Below are positions 8,863 through 17,865 of a stretch of DNA of 64,000 bases, piece by piece. Both the position numbers and the translations under genes were made by a program. Under the pieces are notes generated by a model. The model was not told where the DNA came from. It did not search any database and saw only the letters and a program-made list of their open reading frames with translations. The first letter of the stretch is position 1. The number at the start of each line of letters is the position of its first letter. The stretch lies in NCBI RefSeq assembly GCF_009765905.1, contig NZ_LMUO01000006.1, positions 360,676 to 424,675 of the forward strand, read 5' to 3'. The DNA comes from Mucilaginibacter sp. L196 (GTDB taxonomy: Bacteria; Bacteroidota; Bacteroidia; Sphingobacteriales; Sphingobacteriaceae).

Positions 8863-10197
8863 TTAATCAAGTTTATATTTTTTGAACCACTTGTCGTTAA
8901 GCGCGAATGATAAATGAAAATTAACATAATTCTCTTTTACAAGGCCATTAGCCAGGGTACCACGTGTACCTATTTCGGCAGCAAAATTTATTTTGTAATA
9001 ACTGGCATAACCCGGCCTTAAAGGCAAGCCTAAACCAAAGGTAACTGCTTTATCAGTAATATTTGTGTTAGAGTTACCCGTTTGCACATCAACGTATGAT
9101 TGGTTATATATAACTCCTACACGATAATCAATTGTTGCCCAATAGTTTGATAATGCATTAGCATCTGGCGTAAACTGGCCACCTAAATTATAGGTTTTAC
9201 TATTTTGGTAATCCTGGCCTGTTACACCGGGTATATTTAATTGCGACCAGTTACCCTGGCTATATTCTGCCCCGATTAAAAATTTATTATCACTTACAAA
9301 TGTTATACCATAGCGGCCTATATACGGCAAGCGCAGTTTTGCTTTAGGATCTTTTGTTTCAGAAAGTGTATCAGAAGCCACATTTTCATTACCCTGATCA
9401 TCATAAGTATACTGACTTACGATATTCGTATGCTGGCTATTTAGGTTAGAGCTTAATGTAGCTGAGTAACCTAATATTAAATGTTTGCTATCGCTAAAGT
9501 CAATGGTATACTGGGCACCTATATCATAGCTTGCACCACCAATAGCATAACTATCTTCAACACGAGAGTTTACCGTGCTGAATAAGGTTGGTATTTCTGT
9601 TGAGCTGTATTGATGCAGGTTGCCAAATATGTAAGATGCATTGGCACCCAATAACAAATGCTTGCCTATACCGAAACCATAACCAATATAAGCTTTAGAT
9701 AAATCGCCCTGACCATTGTATAGATAATTAACAGCATTAGTATCGATAACATTACCGGTACCGAAATTCTTTTTTGTGGTTTTGTAGCTATAACCCATTT
9801 CGCTATAAGGCTGCAAGCCAAAACTGAGGGCCGATTTTTTAGATACAGGGAATGCAAACGCAACGTGATCTAACCTGAAATTACCATTAGATTGGCTTGG
9901 CTGCCCGGTTTGGCTAAGGCTGGTAGAACTGCCATATATACCAATATCAATAATTGTTAAACGCAGGCTGCCATAACTTGCCGGGTTAACCGGGTTTAAG
10001 TTAAAATAACCGCTAAAGTTATTAATGGCTGCACCTAAGCCGCCCATACCTAATGTTTGCGGTAATGCCATTTGATCAAGGGTACCGATACCAAATTGCG
10101 AATACGGTGAGCTGGTAGTAGCTGTTGATTGTGCACTTACCCGGAAAACTGTAAGAGCAAGTAAAAACGTTATAAATAGTTTAGTAAATTTAATCAT
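8863..10197 (-). CDS. putative outer-membrane beta-barrel protein (coaX-lptC neighbour)
   Basis: A 444-residue exported protein with a signal peptide (cleavage after RVSAQ). The N-terminal motif SPYSQFGIGTLDQM and the repeated amphipathic strands ending FHLSFALNDKWFKKYKLD suggest an outer-membrane barrel, distantly like FadL/PorP-type proteins. I cannot name the family. It overlaps coaX by 8 bp and abuts lptC. I recall a barrel protein between coaX and lptC in other Bacteroidota, so a role in envelope biogenesis is a fair inference. Confidence 0.6.
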   Translation of the reverse strand: MIKFTKLFITFLLALTVFRVSAQSTATTSSPYSQFGIGTLDQMALPQTLGMGGLGAAINNFSGYFNLNPVNPASYGSLRLTIIDIGIYGSSTSLSQTGQPSQSNGNFRLDHVAFAFPVSKKSALSFGLQPYSEMGYSYKTTKKNFGTGNVIDTNAVNYLYNGQGDLSKAYIGYGFGIGKHLLLGANASYIFGNLHQYSSTEIPTLFSTVNSRVEDSYAIGGASYDIGAQYTIDFSDSKHLILGYSATLSSNLNSQHTNIVSQYTYDDQGNENVASDTLSETKDPKAKLRLPYIGRYGITFVSDNKFLIGAEYSQGNWSQLNIPGVTGQDYQNSKTYNLGGQFTPDANALSNYWATIDYRVGVIYNQSYVDVQTGNSNTNITDKAVTFGLGLPLRPGYASYYKINFAAEIGTRGTLANGLVKENYVNFHLSFALNDKWFKKYKLD

Positions 10198-10930
10198 TAT
10201 GCTTTGTTATGGCTGCGTTTAATCCTTTAAGAACCAGGTAGGGCTCATTTTTAATATGGGGGGCAAAGATGCTATTTTTTAACAGGGTATCAAAAAAAAT
10301 ACCGTCGCCTCCTGTTAGTATAATATTAAGTTCGTTTTTATGTTGTTTATAGCTTGTTATAAAACCTTCAAGCTCGTATTTTATGCCGTTTTGCACGCCA
10401 GATGTTATAGCGCTTTGGGTATTATTACCACTTATTTTATTAAAGGTGCTATCCTCATTAACTACAGGTAAAGCAGATGTATAATAATTTAATGCTTTAT
10501 AACGCATTTTTAATCCCGGTGATATACTGCCGCCCGAATAATTTAAATCACTATCCACAAAATCATAAGTTATACAGGTTCCGCCATCTATTACCAAACT
10601 ATTTTGACCGGGATAGGCATAAGCCGCGCCTATAACACCAGCCAAACGATCGGACCCTAAAGTTTTGGGGGTAAGATAATGGTTTTTGATACCTGTTGTC
10701 ATTCCAGTATTAAAATAGATCACTTTGATTTTTTCCTTCAATACCGATTCCCAACCTGTATGCTCATTTTTTACCGTAGATATAATGGCTTTACTAATAT
10801 TATAATCAATCAGTATATCCTGAACTTTTATATCCTGATCATGATAATGGGTGATATGCACTAATTCATCCTGCTCAAAAACAGCAATTTTTGTATTAGT
10901 ATTACCTATATCAATAACCAGGTTTGCCAT
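10190..10930 (-). CDS. coaX: type III pantothenate kinase
   Basis: A 246-residue ASKHA-fold kinase that phosphorylates pantothenate, the first step of coenzyme A synthesis. The phosphate-binding DIGNTNTK is at residues 6-13, the GSDRLAGVIGA motif is mid-protein, and LVIDGGTCITYDFVD with GGSISPGLKMRYKAL follows. Length is normal for CoaX. Its start ATG shares one base with the purQ stop, and it overlaps the next gene by 8 bp, so purQ, coaX, the barrel gene and lptC form a tightly packed leftward operon. Confidence 0.95.
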   Translation of the reverse strand: MANLVIDIGNTNTKIAVFEQDELVHITHYHDQDIKVQDILIDYNISKAIISTVKNEHTGWESVLKEKIKVIYFNTGMTTGIKNHYLTPKTLGSDRLAGVIGAAYAYPGQNSLVIDGGTCITYDFVDSDLNYSGGSISPGLKMRYKALNYYTSALPVVNEDSTFNKISGNNTQSAITSGVQNGIKYELEGFITSYKQHKNELNIILTGGDGIFFDTLLKNSIFAPHIKNEPYLVLKGLNAAITKHND

Positions 10931-11622
10931 TAGGCCTTAACCAATGCCAATATAGATTCGAAAATAGCTAAACCGTCTTCGTTGCCCAACAAACTGTCGG
11001 CAGCACGTTCAGGGTGAGGCATCAGGCCGAATACGTTACGTTTGATATTACAAACACCCGCGATGTTCTCTAAAGAACCATTCGGGTTTGCATCAGCGGT
11101 AACTAAAGCCGAATCATCACAATACCTGAATAATATCTGGTCGTTATCTTTTAAGCTTTGCAATACATCAGCCTCAGCAAAATAATTTCCTTCGCCGTGG
11201 GCGATAGGGATTTTAAGCGCTCTTTGCGGATCGATCTGCGCGGTAAGTAACGAGTTTGAAGTTTCGGCTTTTAAGTAGATGTTGCGGCAAATAAATTTGC
11301 GGTTTTGATTATGTAAAAGCGCTCCCGGCAATAAACCTGCTTCGGTTAATACCTGGAAACCATTACAAATGCCCATTACATAGCCGCCGTTTTCAGCAAA
11401 CTTGATAACCTCGGTCATTATGGGTGAGAAACGGGCGATAGCGCCTGAGCGTAAATAATCGCCAAAAGAGAAACCTCCCGGCAAAACTATAAAGTCAACA
11501 CCCTGTAAATCATGGTCTTTATGCCATAGTTTTACTACCGGCTGGCCAGTTAATCGCTCTAATGTATAAATGATATCCTCGTCGCAATTGGACCCAGGAA
11601 AAATTACTACTCCAAACTTCAT
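10930..11622 (-). CDS. purQ: phosphoribosylformylglycinamidine synthase, glutaminase subunit PurQ
   Basis: A 230-residue class I glutamine amidotransferase that supplies ammonia to PurL in the fourth step of purine synthesis. The catalytic Cys86 sits in GICNGFQ and the His203-x-Glu205 pair in MPHPERA. PGGFSFGDYLRSGAIA at about 48-63 is PurQ-specific. A separate PurQ implies a separate PurL with PurS elsewhere rather than one fused enzyme. It is first in the operon with coaX, with a one-base overlap. Confidence 0.95.
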   Translation of the reverse strand: MKFGVVIFPGSNCDEDIIYTLERLTGQPVVKLWHKDHDLQGVDFIVLPGGFSFGDYLRSGAIARFSPIMTEVIKFAENGGYVMGICNGFQVLTEAGLLPGALLHNQNRKFICRNIYLKAETSNSLLTAQIDPQRALKIPIAHGEGNYFAEADVLQSLKDNDQILFRYCDDSALVTADANPNGSLENIAGVCNIKRNVFGLMPHPERAADSLLGNEDGLAIFESILALVKA

Positions 11623-11667
11623 GTTACAAAACTAATATAACAGCTGAAATATGAACGAATTTAATAG

Positions 11668-12660
11668 TTAAAAAGTGTTAAACTGAAAGTATATGATGCT
11701 GATAAACAGCAAAAGATATAAGGTTTCGTAAAACCATTTACGGTTGCCGTGCAAAAAGTAGTAGGCAAAAAACACCGCGGCAGGTATGGTGCACAATAAA
11801 AAATGATTTAAATTAAACTGCGCCCGCACATAAAATGATAAGGCGGCAACCATAAAAATAAAAAACAACAGCTGAAAAGATTTACGTATCTGTACGTAAC
11901 TTTTAAAGAAATTTTGCCTCAGCTTCACAAAACACAGCCCCAATATTACTATTACCGGGATAAGTACCAGGTAGTTGTAATAGTTGGTTATATTTATACG
12001 ATCAGGAAACTTGGTACCCAGCGGCAGCCATATTTTATAAAATTCGCTAAATTGATTATGCAGGTAGTAGTACACTGCTAAAAAGAAAAACACCGTAGCA
12101 TAACCAATAATACCGGCAATCCACTCGCGCCAGTTAAATGATCTAAAAATTATAAGCGCTATCCATATCACCAGGAAAAAAAAGATGAACGGGAAATAAA
12201 TCAGCGTACCGAGGGCTACGATCATCCCCAGATCATAAGTGGTTGATAATGCGCTCTCGCCTTTATACAGGTCAAACAGCTTATACAGCATCCATATCAC
12301 CAGAAAATTGCAGATCAACGGCGGACTTAAAACCAGGAACGGCGTAAATAAGCCCGATACGGTTATATACATTAATGCAGGCAAAAAAGTTGACTTGCCT
12401 AATAAATTATACCTGTTTACTAAAAAGTTAAGCAGCAACGCTTGTATAAATACCAATATCGCGGCTATAAATATGTTAGCAGCAGGCGAAAACATATGCT
12501 CATAGGCTAAAGGCACTAATGTGCGGGCAAATGTTTCAACAAACGTAAACTCAATATTAGCAGGCGCATTGTATAAATAGCCAATACGCAGTACAACCAA
12601 CAGTATTAAAAGCCATAAAGCGTTAAGCGGATTAAACCTCCTGAAGATACTGATCATCAA
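11668..12660 (-). CDS. polytopic membrane protein, DUF6427-like
   Basis: A 330-residue protein with about nine or ten hydrophobic helices across its whole length and short charged loops. The opening ISIFRRFNPLNALWLLILL and the motif RSFNWREWIAGIIGYATVFF resemble Bacteroidota proteins I recall as DUF6427. No catalytic motif is visible, so I give no function. It stands alone upstream of purQ (45 bp), and a family A repeat follows on its 5' side. Confidence 0.6.
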   Translation of the reverse strand: MMISIFRRFNPLNALWLLILLVVLRIGYLYNAPANIEFTFVETFARTLVPLAYEHMFSPAANIFIAAILVFIQALLLNFLVNRYNLLGKSTFLPALMYITVSGLFTPFLVLSPPLICNFLVIWMLYKLFDLYKGESALSTTYDLGMIVALGTLIYFPFIFFFLVIWIALIIFRSFNWREWIAGIIGYATVFFFLAVYYYLHNQFSEFYKIWLPLGTKFPDRINITNYYNYLVLIPVIVILGLCFVKLRQNFFKSYVQIRKSFQLLFFIFMVAALSFYVRAQFNLNHFLLCTIPAAVFFAYYFLHGNRKWFYETLYLLLFISIIYFQFNTF

Positions 12661-12748
12661 ATATTGTTGTTAAGGGAGCAATATTAGCAGAAAAACCGCT
12701 TATGCTAAAATCGTATGCTTATAAACTATTTAAAAATGATAAAACTAT

Positions 12749-12831
12749 TGTCATTGCGAGGTACGAAGCAATCGCAAACTATGCTTAGCTGCTCTGTATA
12801 GCATGAGATTGCTTCGTACCTCGCAATGACA
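12749..12831. repeat. palindromic interspersed repeat, family A copy 2
   Basis: Same arms as the copy at 3481, here TGTCATTGCGAGGTACGAAG and its complement ending CTCGCAATGACA. Intergenic between the 5' end of the membrane-protein gene and the 3' end of the glycosyltransferase gene. Confidence 0.85.
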
Positions 12832-12863
12832 TGGTAGAGTTTGGTATTGTACCTCCTGACAAT

Positions 12864-13847
12864 TTACCTCGCATACTTTTTCACCAGATTCTCTACTATA
12901 GCAGCGGTTTCATCCGGAAAGTTTACCTGTATTATTTTATCATCGTTAAGCCAATTGGCAATATGGTTGTTGAAATGGCCATCAATCTCGTTAACAACAG
13001 GCACACCCAGCTTTGATGCCGAGAGGGCGTTACAACGTTGCTCATACTGGCCGGTCATTGGTATCATTAATACCTTTTTTTGTAAAAACAAGGCCTCTGC
13101 AGGTCCTTCAAAACCACCACCGGTTAGCAACCCCGCGCAACTGGCCAGGCTTTTATTAAACTCCTGATTATTTACCGGGCATATATGTACATTACCTATG
13201 TGGGTTGCTTCTTTTTGTCGTTTGGAGAAGATGTGCCATTCCACATCTGTTTTGCTCAGGTGGTTAAGTAATGTTTTATCATCATACGCGGGCAGATAAA
13301 CGGTGTAATGCCCGTTGTTTGATGTTTCCATATTACGGATCTCGCTGCGGATAACCGGGGTATGGATAAAATCGGCATAACGCTCAAAATGAAAGCCTAC
13401 ATGATATGTAGTTGGCGAATAGTACTTAAACAGCCACTCGGCATAGTTCCATTTTTGCGGACGTGGTGTATTTGGCGATACAAACGAGCATTGATGGCTT
13501 AATGATACCGATGGTATTTTTTGCAACCTGCATGCCCAGGCGCTTACCGGCTCAAAATCATTAATAATCAAGTCGTAATCTTTTAAGGGCAGGCTATGCA
13601 TATCGCGCCATAACTGCGGCAGGTTCATTATTTTAAATGTTGCCCAGTTATCAACCCCGCCTTTAGTGCCAAAAACAAAGCTAAACCCATGAAATTTATA
13701 CTTGAGAGGCTGCGCCAAACTCACCTCGGCCTGTGTACCGCTAACTAGCAGATCAACATCTCCATATTGCTGCAAAAGCGGCACAATTTCGCGTGCGCGA
13801 CTGATGTGGCCGTTGCCTGTACCCTGTATAGCGTATAGTATTTTCAT
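12864..13847 (-). CDS. glycosyltransferase, GT28-like (MJ1255/VC2487 type)
   Basis: A 327-residue protein opening with the nucleotide-sugar transferase signature MKILYAIQGTGNGHISRAREI. The C-terminal half has GLLTGGGFEGPAEALFLQKK and VLMIPMTGQYEQRCNA, the acceptor/UDP-sugar-binding pattern of GT-B enzymes related to MurG and diacylglycerol glucosyltransferases. It probably transfers a sugar to a lipid or polysaccharide at the cytoplasmic membrane; donor and acceptor cannot be told from sequence. It is transcribed leftward on its own, with more than 300 bp of repeats upstream. Confidence 0.8.
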   Translation of the reverse strand: MKILYAIQGTGNGHISRAREIVPLLQQYGDVDLLVSGTQAEVSLAQPLKYKFHGFSFVFGTKGGVDNWATFKIMNLPQLWRDMHSLPLKDYDLIINDFEPVSAWACRLQKIPSVSLSHQCSFVSPNTPRPQKWNYAEWLFKYYSPTTYHVGFHFERYADFIHTPVIRSEIRNMETSNNGHYTVYLPAYDDKTLLNHLSKTDVEWHIFSKRQKEATHIGNVHICPVNNQEFNKSLASCAGLLTGGGFEGPAEALFLQKKVLMIPMTGQYEQRCNALSASKLGVPVVNEIDGHFNNHIANWLNDDKIIQVNFPDETAAIVENLVKKYAR

Positions 13848-14158
13848 GCTGATGAATGCGCGCTCAAGTTAGCAACAAAAAATGGCATGAGGCAAATTCA
13901 AAAGGGTGCAAATCAAAATTGTCGCTATTTTTTTGGCTAAAGCCTAATAATATAATTGCGCATCCGTTGGCTGAAGCCAACGGCAATGATTGATTGTAAT
14001 TTATTACCATCTGCTTTAGCTGACGGTAAAGAGAAAAGTGTCATGCTGAGCGTAGTCGAAGTATGTGGGCAAAGGCCTTTACGCTCATACTTCGACTACG
14101 CTCAGCATGACACCCCTCTCTTTTTTTATAAAAAGTTCATTTTTGCTTAATCAAATAA
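13848..14158. other. intergenic spacer with two palindromic repeats
   Basis: No supported gene. It contains the hairpin CCGTTGGC-TGAA-GCCAACGG near 13963-13983 and a family B palindrome at 14038-14113. Confidence 0.6.
14038..14113. repeat. palindromic interspersed repeat, family B copy 1
   Basis: Long inverted repeat with arms GTGTCATGCTGAGCGTAGTC and the matching complement ending AGCATGACAC, and a centre TGGGCAAAGGCCTTTACGC. Arms and centre recur at 15875, 46545 and, degraded, at 41626 and 42873. Confidence 0.85.
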
Positions 14159-15013
14159 TTATGATGGCTCTTGTCTGAATCTTTCTAATAAGCTTTTTAC
14201 ATCCAGCTTGGCATCAAGGTCCTCGGCATCGGTTTTATCATCTTCGTTATCATCTTTAATAAAATCCTCGGGTCTGTAATTAAATATTTTCCATTTTTTG
14301 TCGTGGTATTCCAGCGCGGTTAGGCTCTCCACCCAATCGCCTGAATTCAGGTAGATCACACTACCGTTTTTTTCTGTTGATTCTATCTTCCTGATCTCGG
14401 CCTGGTGAATGTGGCCGCAAATTACATACTGATAGTTTTTATCGACAGCCAGATCGGCCGCGGTTTGCTCAAACTGGTTAATGAACTTCACCGCATCTTT
14501 AAACCTGGCTTTTACTTTTTTGGAGAAACTCATTTTCTCGCGCCCCATAGCGGTTAAAACCCAATTGGTAACACTATTCAACCAAATAAGCGTATCATAG
14601 CCTACAGCGCCTAATTTAGCCAGCCATTTGGAATGTTGCATGGTAACATCAAATACATCACCGTGAAATATCCAGGCCTTTTTACCATCTATATTTAAAA
14701 CTATTTTGTTGAGCAATTGAAACGATCCCATGTTGAAATCGGCAAACTTGCGCAGCATTTCATCGTGGTTACCGGTTAGGTAATAAACCGGTATGCCTTC
14801 GGTAACAAATTTCAGTATGCGGCGTATCACTTTCATATGCGCCTCGGGCCAGTACGATTTACTGAACTGCCATATATCAATAATATCGCCGTTCAGTATC
14901 AGCATTTTGGGTTTGATGCTTTTTAAGTACTTAAGCAGTTCTTTCGCGTGGCACCCATAGGTACCTAAATGCACGTCGGATATTACTACGATATCAACTT
15001 CGCGTTTTGCCAT
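14159..15013 (-). CDS. UDP-2,3-diacylglucosamine diphosphatase-like metallophosphoesterase
   Basis: A 284-residue calcineurin-fold phosphoesterase. The metal-binding motifs are in order: D13-V-H15 (ISDVHLG), G41-D42 (NGDIIDIW), GNHDE at 81-85, FHGDVFD mid-protein and CGHIHQAEIR near residue 200. It resembles LpxH-type UDP-2,3-diacylglucosamine hydrolases, which make lipid X in lipid A synthesis, but is longer than the classic 240-residue LpxH and has an acidic tail (KDDNEDDKTDAEDLD). Bacteroidota often carry several such homologues, so the substrate is inferred, not shown. Confidence 0.75.
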   Translation of the reverse strand: MAKREVDIVVISDVHLGTYGCHAKELLKYLKSIKPKMLILNGDIIDIWQFSKSYWPEAHMKVIRRILKFVTEGIPVYYLTGNHDEMLRKFADFNMGSFQLLNKIVLNIDGKKAWIFHGDVFDVTMQHSKWLAKLGAVGYDTLIWLNSVTNWVLTAMGREKMSFSKKVKARFKDAVKFINQFEQTAADLAVDKNYQYVICGHIHQAEIRKIESTEKNGSVIYLNSGDWVESLTALEYHDKKWKIFNYRPEDFIKDDNEDDKTDAEDLDAKLDVKSLLERFRQEPS

Positions 15014-15085
15014 GAAAATTTGGGGGTTAATGTTCCTGCCGGTAATGAATATCGGTAAATGGTGTTTGGTGAGTTAAGCCAACTG

Positions 15086-15196
15086 TTATTCGTTGTCTTC
15101 TTCTTCACTTACTTTTAGTTCGTAAGGGCTGAAATAAAATACGGCAAGCATTGCCAGTAAAGCGATTACAACCATGTATGAATATTCAAAATCCAT
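15086..15196 (-). CDS. 36-residue single-pass membrane protein
   Basis: A short ORF starting MDFEYSYMVVIALLAMLAVF and ending in the acidic tail VSEEEDNE. It has one transmembrane helix (about residues 8-23) and a charged C-terminus, and lies between two longer leftward genes. The hydrophobic core plus acidic tail in the sense orientation argue for a real small protein. Shape and length resemble small subunits of membrane complexes, but none is encoded nearby, so no function is assigned. Confidence 0.5.
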   Translation of the reverse strand: MDFEYSYMVVIALLAMLAVFYFSPYELKVSEEEDNE

Positions 15197-15266
15197 TTAA
15201 AAGCTTTTAACAAAGGTAAAACTGATAAGTTACTATAGTGTTAAGACTTCGTTAAATATCAATGGT

Positions 15267-15797
15267 TTAGCTTGCTGAAAAATCTTTTTTTATGCGGTCG
15301 AGTTGTTTGAGGTGATGCGCCAGGTGGATGCGGATAAATTTAAACCATTGCGCGGCCGTGAACATGCCCAAACGAGGATGTTTAACCCTACGGATAGCTA
15401 ATTTATCCGTAGTAAAAGGAACCATCTCGTCCATCCGCTTGCGGCATTTGATGATGAGGTTGCGGGCTTCTTCCTTACTAATTTTAACTGCCGGCATTTT
15501 TGAACTGACAGATTGAGGTTCCTTAATTTTAACCGGTGGGAAACGGCCAAAAAGCAATACCATTTTACCCATTAAGCTAGCTTTACCTGTGTTAGGCTTA
15601 TCCGACTGATGGGTACAACGCTCCAATGCTATAGTTGCTCCCATAGTAGCCTGCATAATGTGCGAGTAAACTTCGGCATAGCTCCAGCCACCGTGTGGTG
15701 GTGTTTCGTCGAATTGGTCATCAGGGATGGAATCGATTTGGGCGCGGTAGTTATCAAATATCGCGTTTAGGTGCTTATGCTCTTTGGTTATGCTCAC
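15267..15797 (-). CDS. DinB-like four-helix metal-binding protein
   Basis: A 176-residue helical protein. His46 or so in YAEVYSHIMQAT, and the late pair IRIHLAHHLKQLDRIK, are placed like the three-His metal site of the DinB/YfiT superfamily. The function of most DinB members is unknown; some are thiol transferases. It is preceded and followed by non-overlapping leftward genes and is probably monocistronic. Confidence 0.7.
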   Translation of the reverse strand: MSITKEHKHLNAIFDNYRAQIDSIPDDQFDETPPHGGWSYAEVYSHIMQATMGATIALERCTHQSDKPNTGKASLMGKMVLLFGRFPPVKIKEPQSVSSKMPAVKISKEEARNLIIKCRKRMDEMVPFTTDKLAIRRVKHPRLGMFTAAQWFKFIRIHLAHHLKQLDRIKKDFSAS

Positions 15798-15874
15798 AAA
15801 GTAAATGTAGTGGTTTTAAATTCTTTTTGTTAAATAAAATTCAGCCTGTGGTTGGTATTCGAAAGACTTAAAAA

Positions 15875-15953
15875 GGGTGTCATGCTGAGGTACTCGAAGC
15901 ATGTGGGCAGAGGCCTTTACGCTCATGCTTCGAGTACCTCAGCATGACACCCC
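15875..15953. repeat. palindromic interspersed repeat, family B copy 2
   Basis: Arms GGGTGTCATGCTGAGGTACT and matching complement, with the same TGGGCAGAGGCCTTTACGC-type centre as the copy at 14038. The TACTCGAAGC inner arm is compensated on the other side, so pairing is kept while sequence drifts. Confidence 0.85.
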
Positions 15954-15958
15954 ACCCT

Positions 15959-16711
15959 TTATATCAATTTAACTAGTTTATCTCCTTGTAAAATAGGGAT
16001 AGCGGTGGTCAAGTCCATCTGCAAACAAAATTCAATATCGGCTTCAATACCTAATGCTTTGAGGCGTTCGCTGTGCGATGTTTTTTTGAGGTAGGCTGAA
16101 ATATCATTTTTCCCGATCTGGAAAAGATCATAAGCAGCTATGGCAGCGTCATCCAATATAAAACCGGCTGGTTTTAATTGATCTGCTACCGCTCCGGCAA
16201 AAAGCGTATCTTCCAGGTTGAAGTTGTTTTTCCATCCGGCACAAACCAGCAATATATCTTCCTGCTGATCTTTTAGCCAATTACAAACCGAGGTAAGGTT
16301 GAGAAACGAGCCAATGATTATTTTTTTTGCTTTGATAGATCGCTGCAAAGCATGGGTGCCATTGGTGGTGGTAAGCACTATGGTTTTGCCCGATACTTTT
16401 TCGTGTGTATAGGAGAATGGCGAATTTCCAAAATCAAAACCTGCTACTACTTCACCGTTACGTTCGGCGGCTAGCATATAGTCGGCGAATTTATCCTGAT
16501 AGGCAAGGCATTCTTCAACTTCTGATACCGGAATTATAGCCTCTGCGCCATTTTCAATGCCGTAACAGATAGATGATGTGGCCCTGAAAATATCGATAAC
16601 TACTACAATATAGTTCTCTACATCAAAAAGAGGGATAAGCGCAGGGGTTAAGCAAACGTCTACCCCCCGGCCCCCTGAAGGGGGAGTTTGATCAGCATGA
16701 TTGTTAAACAT
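15959..16711 (-). CDS. comB: 2-phosphosulfolactate phosphatase-like ComB protein
   Basis: A 250-residue ComB-family protein. In methanogens ComB removes phosphate from 2-phosphosulfolactate in coenzyme M synthesis; in Bacteroidota the substrate is less clear. Family signatures are VVIDIFRATSSICYG near residue 35, FDFGNSPF and TIVLTTTNGTHAL. The first 17 residues (MFNNHADQTPPSGGRGV) are encoded across a GC-rich palindromic repeat, and no usable start codon lies after the repeat and before VDVCLTPALIPLF. Translation therefore probably reads through the repeat, giving an unusual N-terminus. Confidence 0.8.
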   Translation of the reverse strand: MFNNHADQTPPSGGRGVDVCLTPALIPLFDVENYIVVVIDIFRATSSICYGIENGAEAIIPVSEVEECLAYQDKFADYMLAAERNGEVVAGFDFGNSPFSYTHEKVSGKTIVLTTTNGTHALQRSIKAKKIIIGSFLNLTSVCNWLKDQQEDILLVCAGWKNNFNLEDTLFAGAVADQLKPAGFILDDAAIAAYDLFQIGKNDISAYLKKTSHSERLKALGIEADIEFCLQMDLTTAIPILQGDKLVKLI

Positions 16712-16752
16712 ATCTTTTAAATAAAATATTCCCCCTTCAGGGGGTTAGGGGG
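16671..16752. repeat. pair of inverted CCCCCTTCAGGGGG palindromes spanning the comB start
   Basis: CCCCCTGAAGGGGG at about 16671-16684 and its complement CCCCCTTCAGGGGG at about 16730-16743, followed by TTAGGGGG, sit in opposite orientation about 60 bp apart. The left one lies inside the comB coding sequence, the right one between gcvT and comB. Confidence 0.7.
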
Positions 16753-17832
16753 TTATTTATAAAAAGGTGGCTTAACCACTTTTGCCTTTACTTTATTATC
16801 ACGTATGCTGATGAATATTTCAGCGCCTTCTTTGGCAAACTCGTTTTTAACGTAGCCCATACCGATTGCTTTTTGCAATGATGGCGATTGCGTACCTGAA
16901 GTTACGGTACCGATGTTATTCCCGTCGGCATCAACAATCTCGTAATCGTGGCGAGGGATGCCGCGGTCTATCATTTCAAAACCAACCAGCTTTTTGCTTA
17001 CGCCTTGTTGCTTTTGTGCTTGCAAAGCATCTGAATTAACAAAATCCTTAGTGAACTTGGTTACCCAGCCTAAACCAGCCTCTAGTGGCGATGTAGTATC
17101 ATTAATATCGTTACCATATAAGCAGAAACCCATTTCTAAACGTAAGGTATCACGGGCACCTAAGCCTATTGGTTTTATGCCAAATGGTTCGCCTGCTTTA
17201 AATATGGCATTCCATATGTGTTCAGCGTGTTCGTTATCAAAATAAACCTCAAAACCACCTGCACCGGTGTAACCTGTTGCCGAAACAACAACATTATCAA
17301 TACCCGCAAACTTGCCTTTTTTAAAGGTATAGTACTCCATTGATGGCAGATCAATATCGGTAAGGCTTTGCAACGCTTCGGCCGCTTTAGGGCCCTGGAT
17401 GGCTAGCAACGATGTGCGGTCGGATATGTTTTTCATATCAACGCCCCAGGTATTGTACTTAGAGATCCAATCCCAGTCTTTATCGATATTGGATGCGTTA
17501 ACAACCAGCATGTAGGTTTTTTCGTCGATACGGTAAACCAGTAAATCATCAACTATACCACCATCTTCGTTTGGCAGGCAAGAATATTGCACTTTGCCAT
17601 CATAAAGCTTGGCAGCATCGTTACTGCTCACTTTTTGTATCAGGTCGATAGCGTGATCGCCTTTTAAAATAAATTCGCCCATGTGGCTTACATCAAACAC
17701 GCCTACGGCTTTGCGTACGGTTTCGTGTTCAGCGTTAATTCCGGCGTATTGTACGGGCATATTGTAACCGGCAAAGGGTACAATTTTGGCGCCTGCTTTT
17801 ATATGAATATCAGTTAATGCGGTATTTTTCAT
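16753..17832 (-). CDS. gcvT: glycine cleavage system aminomethyltransferase (T protein)
   Basis: A 359-residue enzyme of the glycine cleavage complex that moves the methylene group from the H-protein-bound intermediate to tetrahydrofolate and releases ammonia. I prefer the start at 17832 ([10 protein letters not shown]) to 17844, matching the family's usual opening. Signatures include [21 protein letters not shown] near residue 49, [29 protein letters not shown] and [13 protein letters not shown]. Length is typical. The other gcv genes are not in the window. comB follows after a repeat-containing gap. Confidence 0.95.
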   Translation of the reverse strand: MKNTALTDIHIKAGAKIVPFAGYNMPVQYAGINAEHETVRKAVGVFDVSHMGEFILKGDHAIDLIQKVSSNDAAKLYDGKVQYSCLPNEDGGIVDDLLVYRIDEKTYMLVVNASNIDKDWDWISKYNTWGVDMKNISDRTSLLAIQGPKAAEALQSLTDIDLPSMEYYTFKKGKFAGIDNVVVSATGYTGAGGFEVYFDNEHAEHIWNAIFKAGEPFGIKPIGLGARDTLRLEMGFCLYGNDINDTTSPLEAGLGWVTKFTKDFVNSDALQAQKQQGVSKKLVGFEMIDRGIPRHDYEIVDADGNNIGTVTSGTQSPSLQKAIGMGYVKNEFAKEGAEIFISIRDNKVKAKVVKPPFYK

Positions 17833-17865
17833 GAATTGGGTCAATTGCCGTCAAAAGTAATAAAA

